Source: Acidobacteriota bacterium
GTDB taxonomy: Bacteria > Acidobacteriota > Vicinamibacteria > Vicinamibacterales > CAVVIG01
Reading direction: 5' to 3'
NCBI GenBank assembly: GCA_003223775.1
Contig: QHWK01000731.1
Coordinates: forward strand, 1 to 6,346
DNA: 6,346 nucleotides
The notes under the pieces are model-generated. The model did not search any database. It worked only from the letters and a program-made list of their open reading frames with translations, and was not told the DNA's origin. Shown piece after piece: positions 1 to 6,338 of the stretch; the stretch's first letter is position 1; every line of letters begins with the position of its first letter. The translations under genes were made by a program, and so were the position numbers.

Positions 1-2
1 CG

Positions 3-149
3 TTCGTGGAACTGTTGCTCGACAGTCGCGGCGCGGGCAGCGGCACGATGGCCGGCGCCGCGCGCGTCAAGCCCGCGCCGGACGGGATCGTGCTCGAGGA
101 TTTCGCGACGGTGCCGGTGCAGCTGACGCTGGCCGCGCCGTCAAAGTGA
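3..149 (+). CDS. C-terminal end of an unrecognised protein (partial)
   Basis: An open frame enters from the left edge and ends at TGA 147-149, giving 48 residues starting FVELLLDSRGAG and ending VQLTLAAPSK. Codon use is strongly GC-biased at third positions, like the genes downstream. The alternation of short hydrophobic stretches (GIVLEDF, VPVQLTLA) suggests beta strands. I do not recognise a family. Its stop overlaps the possible GTG start of the MltF-like gene (146), and the likelier ATG start lies only 20 bp beyond the stop, so the two are probably co-transcribed. The start and most of the protein lie outside the window, so no function is proposed. Confidence 0.6.
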   Translation, partial: FVELLLDSRGAGSGTMAGAARVKPAPDGIVLEDFATVPVQLTLAAPSK

Positions 150-156
150 CGGCTGT

Positions 157-162
157 GAAGGA
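157..162 (+). promoter_or_regulatory. Ribosome binding site that decides the MltF-like start
   Basis: GAAGGA at 157-162 is 7 nt before ATG 170 but only 1 nt before ATG 164, and it lies downstream of GTG 146. The spacing favours ATG 170 as the translation start of the lipoprotein gene. Confidence 0.55.
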
Positions 163-169
163 CATGGCG

Positions 170-1702
170 ATGTCGGGGACGCGGTGGATCGTGGCGGCGC
201 TGCTGATGGCCGGACCACTGGCGGCCGGCGGGTGTTCCGCGAAGCCTGCGACCAACCCCGTCGCCACCAACACACCGGCCGGGCGCGCGACAGCGACCGT
301 GGCCGAGCCGCCCGCAGAACCGCCCGCAGAACCCGCGGAACTGCCCGACGATGGGACGATGCTGCAGCCGTGGGTTGGCGATCTCGACGGCATGGTCGAA
401 CGCCGCTACGTCCGGATGCTCGTCACCTTCAATCGGACCAACTACTTCCTCGACAAGGCCGAGCAGCGCGGCGTGACCTACGAAGCCGGCAAACAGTTCG
501 AGACGTTTCTCAACCAGCGCCTGGGCACAAAGACGGTCAAAGTCCACGTGGCGTTCATTCCCGTCCGGCACGATCAGCTGTTCCAGGCGCTCGTCGACGG
601 GCGGGGTGACATCGCGGCGTCCAACCTGACGATTACCGAGGAGCGGCAGACACTCGCCACCTTCGCGCGACCGTGGCTCACCGACGTCCGCGAGCTCGTA
701 GTCCTGGCGCCGGGCCAGCCGGCCGTCGACACCGTCGAGGGTCTGTCGGGCCGCGACGTGCACGTTCGCCGGTCGAGCGCGTACTTCGACAGTCTGCAGG
801 CCTTGAACGCGAGGCTCACCGCCGCCGGCAAGGCGCCGGTGCACGTCGTCGAAGCCGACGAGCAGCTCGAAGACGACGACATCCTCGAGATGGTGAACAC
901 CGGGCTGATGCCGGCGACGGTCGTCGACAGCCACATCGCGGACATCTGGAGCAAGGTGTTCGATCGGCTGCAGGTGCAGCGCACGGCGGTGCTGCGGACC
1001 GATGGTGAGATCGCATGGGCGCTTCGCCCCGGCTCGACCAAGCTGCTCGAGGCTGTCAACGCGTTCGGCGCCGTGAACGCGAAGGGGACCGCTCGGTTCA
1101 ACATGCTGTACCGGAAATATTTTCAGGACACGCGGTTCATCAGGAACGCGCGATCGGAAGCCGACCTGGCGCGGTTCGTGGAGACGATCGCGTTGTTCAA
1201 ACGCTACGGCGACCAGTACGAGTTCCCGTGGCTGCTCATCGCCGCGCAGGCGTACCAGGAGTCGGGCATCGATCAGAGCCGCCGCAGCTCCGCCGGCGCC
1301 GTCGGCGTGATGCAGATCAAGCCGTCGACCGCCGAGGGTCCGCCGGTCTTCATCAGCGGCGTGGATGAGAGCGCCGAGCGCAACATCAACGCGGGCGTCA
1401 AGTATCTCCGGTTCATCGCCGACCAACTCGACGACGAGCCGGCGCTCGGCCGCGTCGATCGCGCGCTCTTCGCGTTCGCGTCGTACAACGCCGGCCCGGC
1501 ACGCGTCGCAGGGCTGCGCAGGAAGGCGGCGCAGCGCGGGCTCGATCCGAACAAGTGGTTCGGGAACGTGGAGATCGTTGCGGCGCGCGAAATCGGCCAG
1601 GAGACGGTGCAGTACGTCGGCAACATCTACAAGTACTACACAAGCTACACCTTGATTCAGCGGGAGTTGGCGGAACGCGACCGCGTGCGCACCGCCAGAT
1701 GA
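170..1702 (+). CDS. MltF-like lipoprotein: solute-binding domain plus lytic transglycosylase
   Basis: Predicted membrane-bound lytic transglycosylase of the MltF type, which cleaves the MurNAc-GlcNAc bond of peptidoglycan to leave a 1,6-anhydro product. Taking ATG 170 gives 510 residues. A lipoprotein signal ends LAAGGC with the lipidated Cys at 22; Ser follows it, consistent with outer-membrane sorting by the E. coli +2 rule. A Pro/Ala/Glu linker (about 45-57) leads to an SBP_bac_3-like domain (about 81-320), with the family-like stretch DGRGDIAASNLTITEER. The SLT domain (about 347-497) has the catalytic Glu in YQESG (E364), then GAVGVMQIKPSTA, ASYNAGP (437-443) and YVGNIYKYY, so all the usual motifs are present. 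A GTG start at 146 would add 8 residues. The gene is tightly packed between an upstream gene and a barrel protein. The family call is strong; the ligand of the binding domain is unknown. Confidence 0.9.
   Translation: MSGTRWIVAALLMAGPLAAGGCSAKPATNPVATNTPAGRATATVAEPPAEPPAEPAELPDDGTMLQPWVGDLDGMVERRYVRMLVTFNRTNYFLDKAEQRGVTYEAGKQFETFLNQRLGTKTVKVHVAFIPVRHDQLFQALVDGRGDIAASNLTITEERQTLATFARPWLTDVRELVVLAPGQPAVDTVEGLSGRDVHVRRSSAYFDSLQALNARLTAAGKAPVHVVEADEQLEDDDILEMVNTGLMPATVVDSHIADIWSKVFDRLQVQRTAVLRTDGEIAWALRPGSTKLLEAVNAFGAVNAKGTARFNMLYRKYFQDTRFIRNARSEADLARFVETIALFKRYGDQYEFPWLLIAAQAYQESGIDQSRRSSAGAVGVMQIKPSTAEGPPVFISGVDESAERNINAGVKYLRFIADQLDDEPALGRVDRALFAFASYNAGPARVAGLRRKAAQRGLDPNKWFGNVEIVAAREIGQETVQYVGNIYKYYTSYTLIQRELAERDRVRTAR
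309..332 (+). repeat. Two 12-bp tandem repeats in the lipoprotein linker
   Basis: CGCCCGCAGAAC occurs twice in direct succession (309-320, 321-332), followed by a degenerate part-copy. It encodes the PPAEPPAEPAEL linker between the lipidated Cys and the solute-binding domain. It is probably a flexible, length-variable spacer. Confidence 0.75.
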
Positions 1703-2430
1703 CAGGCATGACCTACAGACATCTCGCACCAGCGCGCGCGCAGCGCTTCGCGATCCTGTGCGCAAGCGTGGTGATGGCGCCGATCTTCGGCGCGACGATC
1801 GATCTGCCGTCGCTGCCCTCGGGCGGAGGAAGCGGTGGCGAAGGCGATGCGCAGTCGGCGTCGACCGACGTATCGCTGAACAGCGCCTACATGGCCGGCG
1901 TTGCGATCCAGGCGGACCGCTGGTTCGTCGAGGCTCGCGGGGTCTGGGCCGCGCTCGCGGCCACCCGCCAGACGCCGAGAGTCAGTCTCGACACCGATAC
2001 GAGACTCTTCAACGCGCGCGGCGGAGTACGGCTGCTCGGCGGGCTGGCGGCGACCGGCGGCTTCCGCCGCGTGGCCGTTACCCTCGACGCGAAGCTGACG
2101 CTTCCGCTGCTGAACAGGGAAATCAGCGGCACGGCGACGCCAGTGTATTGGGATCCGCTGGTCGGACTCGACTGGCGGCAGCGCATGGGCCGTTGGGTCC
2201 TCGATGCGAACTTTCAGGGCGGCGGGTTCGGCGTCGGCGCCGACGTCGATCTCTCGGCGGAGGTCCACGCCAACTGGCGGCTCATTCCGCACACCGAAAT
2301 TCGCCTCGGCTACACCGTTCTGTACTACAAGCTGACCGTCGCCGACGTCCGCATCGGTGCCTTCCAGCGAACGCTCGTCAGCTCGCAATCGCTGCACGGC
2401 CCGATCGTCGGCTTCGGCTTCGTCTTTTGA
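1699..2430 (+). CDS. Small predicted outer-membrane beta-barrel protein
   Basis: A 243-residue product whose ATG overlaps the stop of the MltF-like gene in an ATGA junction, suggesting translational coupling. A second ATG at 1708 would remove three residues; neither has a convincing Shine-Dalgarno sequence. The N-terminus has Arg/His residues and then a hydrophobic core (FAILCASVVMAPIFGA), which looks like a Sec signal peptide cleaved after FGA. A Gly/Ser-rich tether (SGGGSGGEG) follows. The rest shows alternating amphipathic strands such as WFVEARGVWAAL, VAVTLDAKLTLPL and IRLGYTVLYYKLTV, and ends VGFGFVF with a C-terminal Phe, as barrel proteins recognised by BamA usually do. Its size suggests roughly eight strands. 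I do not recognise a specific family. Its place behind a lytic transglycosylase suggests a role in the envelope, which is inference. Confidence 0.75.
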   Translation: MTGMTYRHLAPARAQRFAILCASVVMAPIFGATIDLPSLPSGGGSGGEGDAQSASTDVSLNSAYMAGVAIQADRWFVEARGVWAALAATRQTPRVSLDTDTRLFNARGGVRLLGGLAATGGFRRVAVTLDAKLTLPLLNREISGTATPVYWDPLVGLDWRQRMGRWVLDANFQGGGFGVGADVDLSAEVHANWRLIPHTEIRLGYTVLYYKLTVADVRIGAFQRTLVSSQSLHGPIVGFGFVF

Positions 2431-2437
2431 GGTTCCG

Positions 2438-2853
2438 ATGAAATCGCACGCGCTCGCCGCCGGTGTTCTGCTCCTCGTTGTCGCCGTCCCCGGCCTCGCG
2501 CAGATGCCGAAGTACGGCGTGACGACGACGGCTGACAAGGACACGATCGCGAGCTGGCCGCGCTCGGTTTGTCGAAGCAGGCATCCGGGCCGAGCGACGT
2601 CGTCGTCACCTACGCATCGCTGCGGCGCACCGACGTCGACCTCAATTCGAAGCCGACCGTCGGCCATGGTGGCCGGAAGCAGTACGACGTCGGCACCCTG
2701 GTGCTGCTGCTCCGCGAGCCGGAGACGCGCAAGGAGCTGTTCCGCGCCCGGGTCGACAAGCCAATCGAGGCCGAGCCCGCGAAGATGCAGGCGGTGATCG
2801 ACAGCGCGATCGCCGAGATGTTCGCAAAGTATCCGACACGCCTGCGCAAGTAG
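2438..2853 (+). pseudogene. DUF4136-like lipoprotein-type/periplasmic protein, frameshifted with probable internal deletion
   Basis: ATG 2438 follows the barrel stop by 7 bp, with GAGG at 2429-2432 overlapping that stop. The first frame encodes a clear signal peptide (MKSHALAAGVLLLVVAVPGLAQ) and MPKYGVTTTADKDT, then turns into Arg/Ser-rich sequence unlike a protein (SWPRSVCRSRHPGRATSSS). From about 2545 the -1 frame reads DRELAALGLSKQASGPSDVVVTYASLRRTDVDL and continues to AEMFAKYPTRLRK and TAG 2851-2853. This is the normal second part of a DUF4136-like domain. The -1 frame has a TGA at 2533-2535, so it cannot supply the N-terminus. In family members I remember, a segment with an F.K.KTY.W motif sits between these two halves; it is absent here. 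I infer loss of about 25-30 codons with a net frameshift. The product is likely non-functional unless the sequence is wrong. The function of DUF4136 is not established. Confidence 0.8.
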
Positions 2854-2858
2854 CGGCA

Positions 2859-2913
2859 CTCGCGCGAAGACTTCAGGCGAACGATTGCTGCTCGCCTGAA
2901 GGCGTCGCGCGAG
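2859..2913. terminator. Long stem-loop between convergent genes, probable bidirectional terminator
   Basis: CTTCAGGCGA (2871-2880) pairs perfectly with TCGCCTGAAG (2892-2901) around an 11-nt loop. An outer 9-bp arm, CTCGCGCGA (2859-2867), pairs perfectly with TCGCGCGAG (2905-2913) across a 3x3 internal loop. It sits 5 bp after the stop of the left gene and 13 bp from the stop of the right gene. There is no T-tract on either side, so it is not a classic intrinsic terminator. It may block read-through or stabilise 3' ends. Confidence 0.75.
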
Positions 2914-2926
2914 GGCAGGACTCGAT

Positions 2927-3417
2927 CTAGGTCTTCTCCTTCGGCGCCGGCGGATAGTTCTTCAGCATCTTGGTGACCGCCTTCGCCAGGTTCTTCTGCT
3001 GCTTTTCCGGCTTGGCCTCGGTGTCAAGGGTCTTGCTGGCCACGGTGCGGAACACCAGCGTCTTTGGCGACGAGGCATACATGTCGAGCGCGAGCTGCCC
3101 GATGTAGATCGTCGACGTCGACCCGGTCGTCATGCCGCCGCCGCCGCCGTACCAGCCGCGTCCGTACCCAGGGCCGTAGCCCCAGCCGGAATCGAACGAG
3201 GTGTACTCCTTTTCCTGGCCGATGCCTGCCTGGTATCCGATGTACAAGTCGGCGCTCTCGGCATCGGTCCTACTCAGGCCCTTCTTCACGAGCTCGGCAT
3301 CGACCGCGGCCTTGACCTGCTTGTCGCCGAGATCGCTCAGTTGCGTCGGTCCTGAGCGGCCGCGCTCCCGGCGCCGACGACGAACAGGAGCATCGAGAGG
3401 GTGAGCAGTCTCTTCAT
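2927..3417 (-). pseudogene. Second DUF4136-like exported protein, frameshifted with probable internal deletion
   Basis: Read on the - strand, ATG at 3417 has AAGGA 8 nt upstream and encodes a signal peptide (MKRLLTLSMLLFVVGAGSAAAQ). That frame stops after 26 codons at TGA 3339-3337. The -1 frame, entered near 3352, reads GPTQLSDLGDKQVKAAVDAELVKKGLS, then DLYIGYQAGIGQEKEYTSF, a Gly/Tyr-rich stretch (GWGYGPGYGRGWYGGGGG), STIYIGQLALDMY and KPEKQQKNLAKAVTKMLKNYPP, ending at TAG 2929-2927. These are typical of a DUF4136-like family. The usual stretch after the signal peptide, containing a KTYKW-like motif, is missing, as in its convergent neighbour. The joined halves would give about 163 residues. 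I infer a deletion plus frameshift in a formerly intact periplasmic or outer-membrane-associated protein; a sequencing or assembly fault is the main alternative. Confidence 0.8.
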
Positions 3418-3425
3418 CGTTACTG

Positions 3426-3431
3426 TCCTTT
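3426..3431 (-). promoter_or_regulatory. Ribosome binding site of the - strand DUF4136-like gene
   Basis: On the - strand AAAGGA (3431-3426) lies 8 nt before ATG 3417. This fixes the start at the signal peptide and argues that the longer open frame running in from 3742 is not the gene's real N-terminus. Confidence 0.75.
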
Positions 3432-3457
3432 CTGTGAGGTCTCGCTGACGCAGTGAA

Positions 3458-3493
3458 GTCCGCGGCGGGAAGTGCAAATGGTGAGCCGCGGAC
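3458..3493. promoter_or_regulatory. 9-bp perfect inverted repeat in the divergent intergenic region
   Basis: GTCCGCGGC (3458-3466) and GCCGCGGAC (3485-3493) are perfect reverse complements separated by 18 nt. The dyad lies 41-76 bp upstream of the - strand start and about 180 bp upstream of the porin start. It could be an operator for a dimeric regulator or a leader hairpin of the - strand transcript. The rest of the gap (3418-3675) holds no gene I can support and no convincing -35/-10 pair. Confidence 0.4.
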
Positions 3494-3537
3494 ACGCCGC
3501 TCATTCGCCCCTCGCTGGCACCTGATCTTCCGAGGGT

Positions 3538-3552
3538 TCGGAGGCGCTCCGA
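3538..3552. promoter_or_regulatory. Short palindrome TCGGAG-GCG-CTCCGA
   Basis: A 6-bp perfect inverted repeat with a 3-nt centre lies 123 bp upstream of the porin start. It is a possible operator or small hairpin; palindromes this short arise easily in GC-rich DNA, so the call is weak. Confidence 0.25.
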
Positions 3553-3675
3553 TCGTGCGGGGGGCGGAGGTGTCGTATTCGCGCCGGAGGCCAGCCAGGG
3601 CCCGAGTCTGCGCCATCAGATTCGCGTGGCTGCGCGCAGTTCCTGTGGCACGTCGCATGCGGTGCAACGGGTCAC

Positions 3676-5220
3676 ATGCCTCCATGGAGACATCAGGCGG
3701 CTTCTGCCGCGTTCGTGACGCTGACCCTTCTTGCCGCCGCATCGTCGGCGCGTGCGCAGATCTCAGCGCCGCCGGCCGGGACCGTGCCGGCCGCGCAAAC
3801 GCCGGCGGTCGAGGCGCGTATCACGTGCGGGTCGTCGCCCGGCACGCGAGAGCACTGTGCGGCGGATACCTTGGCCGGCGTGGTGCTGAGGCAATCCACC
3901 GGCAGCGCCCTGTGTCTGCTCGGAAAGACGTGGGGATACGACGACACCGGCGTGTGGGTGTCTGACGGCTGCAGCGGCGAATTCATCGCCGGCCTGGCGG
4001 CGGCGCAGGAGACGGAGAAAGTGAAGCCGCTCGAGCACGTCCCCAACGCCGGCTTCCTGCTCTACGACGGCGACAAGGGGCAGATTTACTTCCGGTTGTT
4101 CAGTTACGCGCGATACCTCAATCAGCGGAATCTGGATGAGACCTACGTCGACGCGTTCGGCAACTCGCACACCGTGCAGCTGCGGCAGGACATCCAGCTG
4201 CAGAAATTCTTCGCGCCGTTTTCCGGATGGTTCCTCACGCCGAAGTTCCGCTACTACCTGTACGTCTGGTCGTCGAACCCCTCTCAGGGTGAAGCCGCGC
4301 AGGTCGTGGGCGGCGGCAATCTGAGTTACACGATCAATCGTTTCGTGAGCGTCGGCGCGGGGATCACGTCGCTGCCGACGGTGCGCAGCACCGAAGGACA
4401 GTTTCCCTACTGGCTCGGCGTCGACGATCGCCTGATCGCCGACGAGTTCTTCAGGGGCTCGTACACCAACGGCGTCTGGCTCAAGGGCGATCTCCCCGCC
4501 AGGTTGAAGTACATGGCGATGTTCGCCACCAACTTGAGCATCCTCGGCGTCAGCGCTTCGCAAATCGACAACAAGCTCGACACGCAGTCCTACATGCTGC
4601 AGTGGCTGCCGACGACGGGGGAGTTCGGTCTGTACGGCACGTTCGGCGACTACGACGACCACCAGAAAGCCGCGACGCGGCTCGGCGTGCACGTGTCGCA
4701 CAGCCTCGAGGACAAGCAGAGCCAGCCGGGCACGAACGCGATCGAGAACAGTCAGATCCGGCTGACCGACGGCAGCGTCGTGTTCACGCCGGATCTGTTC
4801 GGCGCCGGCATCGCCGTCGACACCGTCGACTACAAGATGCTGAGCGTCGACGCCGGCATCAAGTACCACGGCCTCGCGCTGGAGGGGGAGTACTACCGGC
4901 GCTGGCTGACCAATTTCACCGGCGCCAACACGGGAGGCATTCCCGACGTCACCGACAACGGCTACCAGCTGCAGGGGTCGGCGATGGTCGTGCCGAAGAT
5001 CCTGCAGCTCTATCTGAGCGGGTCGCAGATCTTCGGCCGCTACGGTGATCCCTCCGAGGTGCGGGTCGGCGAGAACTGGTACTTCATGAAGGACCGCGGT
5101 CTGCGCCTCAACACAGAGTTCATTCACGTCAACAACAGCCCCGTCGGCTACACCGCCTACCCGATGCCGGTCGGCGCGACCGGCAACATCGTGCACATCA
5201 ACCTCGAGATGAACTTCTGA
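3676..5220 (+). CDS. Porin-like outer-membrane barrel with N-terminal DUF3011-like domain
   Basis: A 514-residue predicted exported protein. The signal peptide (FVTLTLLAAASSARA|Q) would be cleaved near residue 27. After a Pro/Ala-rich linker, residues about 47-105 match my memory of DUF3011: RITCGSSPG, HCAADT, VLRQSTGSALC, TWGYDDTGVWVSDGCSGEF. Its four Cys (51, 61, 80, 99) could form two disulfides. From about 125 onward there are repeated amphipathic strands rich in Tyr/Trp/Phe (GQIYFRLFSYARYLNQ, WFLTPKFRYYLYVW, SYMLQWLPTTGEFGLYG, LALEGEYYRRWLTNF), ending IVHINLEMNF with a terminal Phe. The barrel resembles phosphate-selective (OprP/OprO-type) porins in style, but the substrate cannot be read from sequence. 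ATG 3676 is the only Met before the signal core; its Shine-Dalgarno is weak. It is followed after 20 bp by a hydrolase gene, probably co-transcribed. Barrel call firm, DUF3011 likely, substrate unknown. Confidence 0.82.
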   Translation: MPPWRHQAASAAFVTLTLLAAASSARAQISAPPAGTVPAAQTPAVEARITCGSSPGTREHCAADTLAGVVLRQSTGSALCLLGKTWGYDDTGVWVSDGCSGEFIAGLAAAQETEKVKPLEHVPNAGFLLYDGDKGQIYFRLFSYARYLNQRNLDETYVDAFGNSHTVQLRQDIQLQKFFAPFSGWFLTPKFRYYLYVWSSNPSQGEAAQVVGGGNLSYTINRFVSVGAGITSLPTVRSTEGQFPYWLGVDDRLIADEFFRGSYTNGVWLKGDLPARLKYMAMFATNLSILGVSASQIDNKLDTQSYMLQWLPTTGEFGLYGTFGDYDDHQKAATRLGVHVSHSLEDKQSQPGTNAIENSQIRLTDGSVVFTPDLFGAGIAVDTVDYKMLSVDAGIKYHGLALEGEYYRRWLTNFTGANTGGIPDVTDNGYQLQGSAMVVPKILQLYLSGSQIFGRYGDPSEVRVGENWYFMKDRGLRLNTEFIHVNNSPVGYTAYPMPVGATGNIVHINLEMNF

Positions 5221-5240
5221 TCGATCGAAGAGAAGACGGC

Positions 5241-6338
5241 ATGGCCGACAGGATCTTGGAGTGTGGCAGCCGCCTGACGATCGCCGCGACAACGATCGCG
5301 ATCGCGGCGTTGTCGGTTGTCGCCGCGCTGCAGCCGCGCGACCGCTACGAGCTGAACGACTCGCATCTGCACCTGACCAACTACATCCAGGAAGGGACCA
5401 ACATCCGCGACTTCCTGACGCTCATGGGCACCAAGGTCGGGCGGGTCGCGTTGTTCGGAATTCCGCTGCAGCAGCAGTGGTCGTACGGCAACTCGGGCGA
5501 CTTCGCGCCGACCTATTACCTGCAGACCGACGCGCCGCTCTATTACTACTCGTTCACCGACGCCGTCATCGCGACGGCCTACCGATCGCTCGCGCCCGCC
5601 GAACGGGAGCGGTTCGATCCGATGATCACCGGCTTCAATCCTGCCGACGTGTACGCGGCCGACCACGTCCGCCGCGTGTTGACCACGTTCCCCGGCGTCT
5701 TCTCCGGGATCGGCGAGTTCACGATCCACAAGGAGTTCGTGTCGTCGAAGATCGCGGGTGAGACCGCCAGCCTCACGAACCGCGCGCTCGATCGCCTGCT
5801 CGACTTCGCCGGCGAGGTCGGCCTGGTCGCGCTCATGCACAACGATATCGACGTGCCGTTCCCGAAGCCGGGCCAGGAACCATATCAGCTGGTCCAGTTG
5901 CGGGATCTGTTCCTGCGCCATCCCAAGACGACCTTCATCTGGGCGCACATCGGTCTCGGCCGTGTCATTCATCCGGTCCGGGACCAGATCGGCATCATCG
6001 AGAAGGCGTTGAGCAACCCGGCGCTCTCGCACGTCAACGTCGACATCTCCTGGGACGAAGTCGCCAAGTACCTGGTGGCGACGCCTGAGGCGACCAGAGC
6101 CGCGGCCGATCTGATCAACCGGTACCCGGATCGCTTCCTCTTCGGCACCGACGAAGTCGCGCCCGCGGATCAGACGACGTACTTGAAGGTCTACAGGCAG
6201 TACGCGCCGCTGTTCGCGCAGTTGACGCCCGAGGCGCGCGAGAACGTGCGCACGAGGAATTACGAACGCCTGTTCGACGAAGCCAGACGCAGAGTCCGGG
6301 CGTGGGAGCACGTCCACGTGAAGGAGATCGCACGATGA
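5241..6338 (+). CDS. Exported or membrane-anchored amidohydrolase-2-type metal-dependent hydrolase
   Basis: A 365-residue protein of the amidohydrolase-related TIM-barrel family (Amidohydro_2), whose members use one or two metal ions for hydrolysis or decarboxylation. Candidate metal or catalytic residues occur in the expected order: HLH (H42, H44) in NDSHLHL, E159 in GIGEF, H200 in ALMHND, H236 in WAHIGLG and D304 in FGTDE. The C-terminal NYERLFDEA resembles the family's usual ending. Unlike most members it has an N-terminal hydrophobic segment (residues about 12-30, LTIAATTIAIAALSVVAAL) after an Arg, which should export it or anchor it in the inner membrane with the active site in the periplasm. 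GAAGAGAAG lies just before ATG 5241. The gene follows the porin by 20 bp and overlaps the next start by ATGA. I infer that the porin admits a substrate this enzyme acts on; the substrate is unknown. Confidence 0.85.
   Translation: MADRILECGSRLTIAATTIAIAALSVVAALQPRDRYELNDSHLHLTNYIQEGTNIRDFLTLMGTKVGRVALFGIPLQQQWSYGNSGDFAPTYYLQTDAPLYYYSFTDAVIATAYRSLAPAERERFDPMITGFNPADVYAADHVRRVLTTFPGVFSGIGEFTIHKEFVSSKIAGETASLTNRALDRLLDFAGEVGLVALMHNDIDVPFPKPGQEPYQLVQLRDLFLRHPKTTFIWAHIGLGRVIHPVRDQIGIIEKALSNPALSHVNVDISWDEVAKYLVATPEATRAAADLINRYPDRFLFGTDEVAPADQTTYLKVYRQYAPLFAQLTPEARENVRTRNYERLFDEARRRVRAWEHVHVKEIAR
6321..6326 (+). promoter_or_regulatory. Ribosome binding site of the next gene
   Basis: AAGGAG lies inside the end of the hydrolase gene, 8 nt before ATG 6335. 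It is a strong site and supports a real gene running off the right edge. Confidence 0.75.

Noticed and set aside
1555..1698. Upstream extension of the barrel gene to 1555
   Set aside because: It would overlap the conserved end of the SLT domain for over 140 bp and bury the signal peptide; the ATGA start at 1699 fits better.
2536..2550. Programmed -1 ribosomal frameshifting
   Set aside because: No X XXY YYZ heptamer is present at either junction, and a shift would not restore the missing domain segment.
2438..2797. Reading the first frame of the + strand DUF4136-like gene as a complete 119-residue protein
   Set aside because: After residue 36 the sequence becomes Arg/Ser-rich and off-frame in character, while the -1 frame carries clear domain sequence.
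1657..2859. 400-codon open frame on the - strand opposite the barrel and DUF4136-like genes
   Set aside because: Low-complexity Arg/Ala-rich product with no motif or ribosome binding site; the + strand genes explain the region.
3136..3147. (CCG)n microsatellite-like run
   Set aside because: It is the coding sequence of the Gly-rich stretch in the DUF4136-like protein and needs no separate explanation.
3418..3500. TTGCAC on the - strand as a -35 box for the DUF4136-like gene
   Set aside because: No recognisable -10 element lies at the proper distance (ACTGCG at 17 nt), so a sigma-70 promoter is not supported.
3453..3965. 170-codon + strand frame in the intergenic gap running into the porin gene
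   Set aside because: Arg/Ala-rich, no signal or domain, and it overlaps the porin's signal peptide and DUF3011-like region in another frame.
3763..5292. 509-codon open frame on the - strand opposite the porin
   Set aside because: It is antisense to a gene with a signal peptide, barrel strands and terminal Phe. Its product is an Arg/Val/Glu-rich string without domain motifs, typical of antisense frames in GC-rich DNA.
5157..6317. 386-codon open frame on the - strand opposite the hydrolase
   Set aside because: The + strand frame has all the amidohydrolase motifs; the antisense product is Arg/Val-rich without features.
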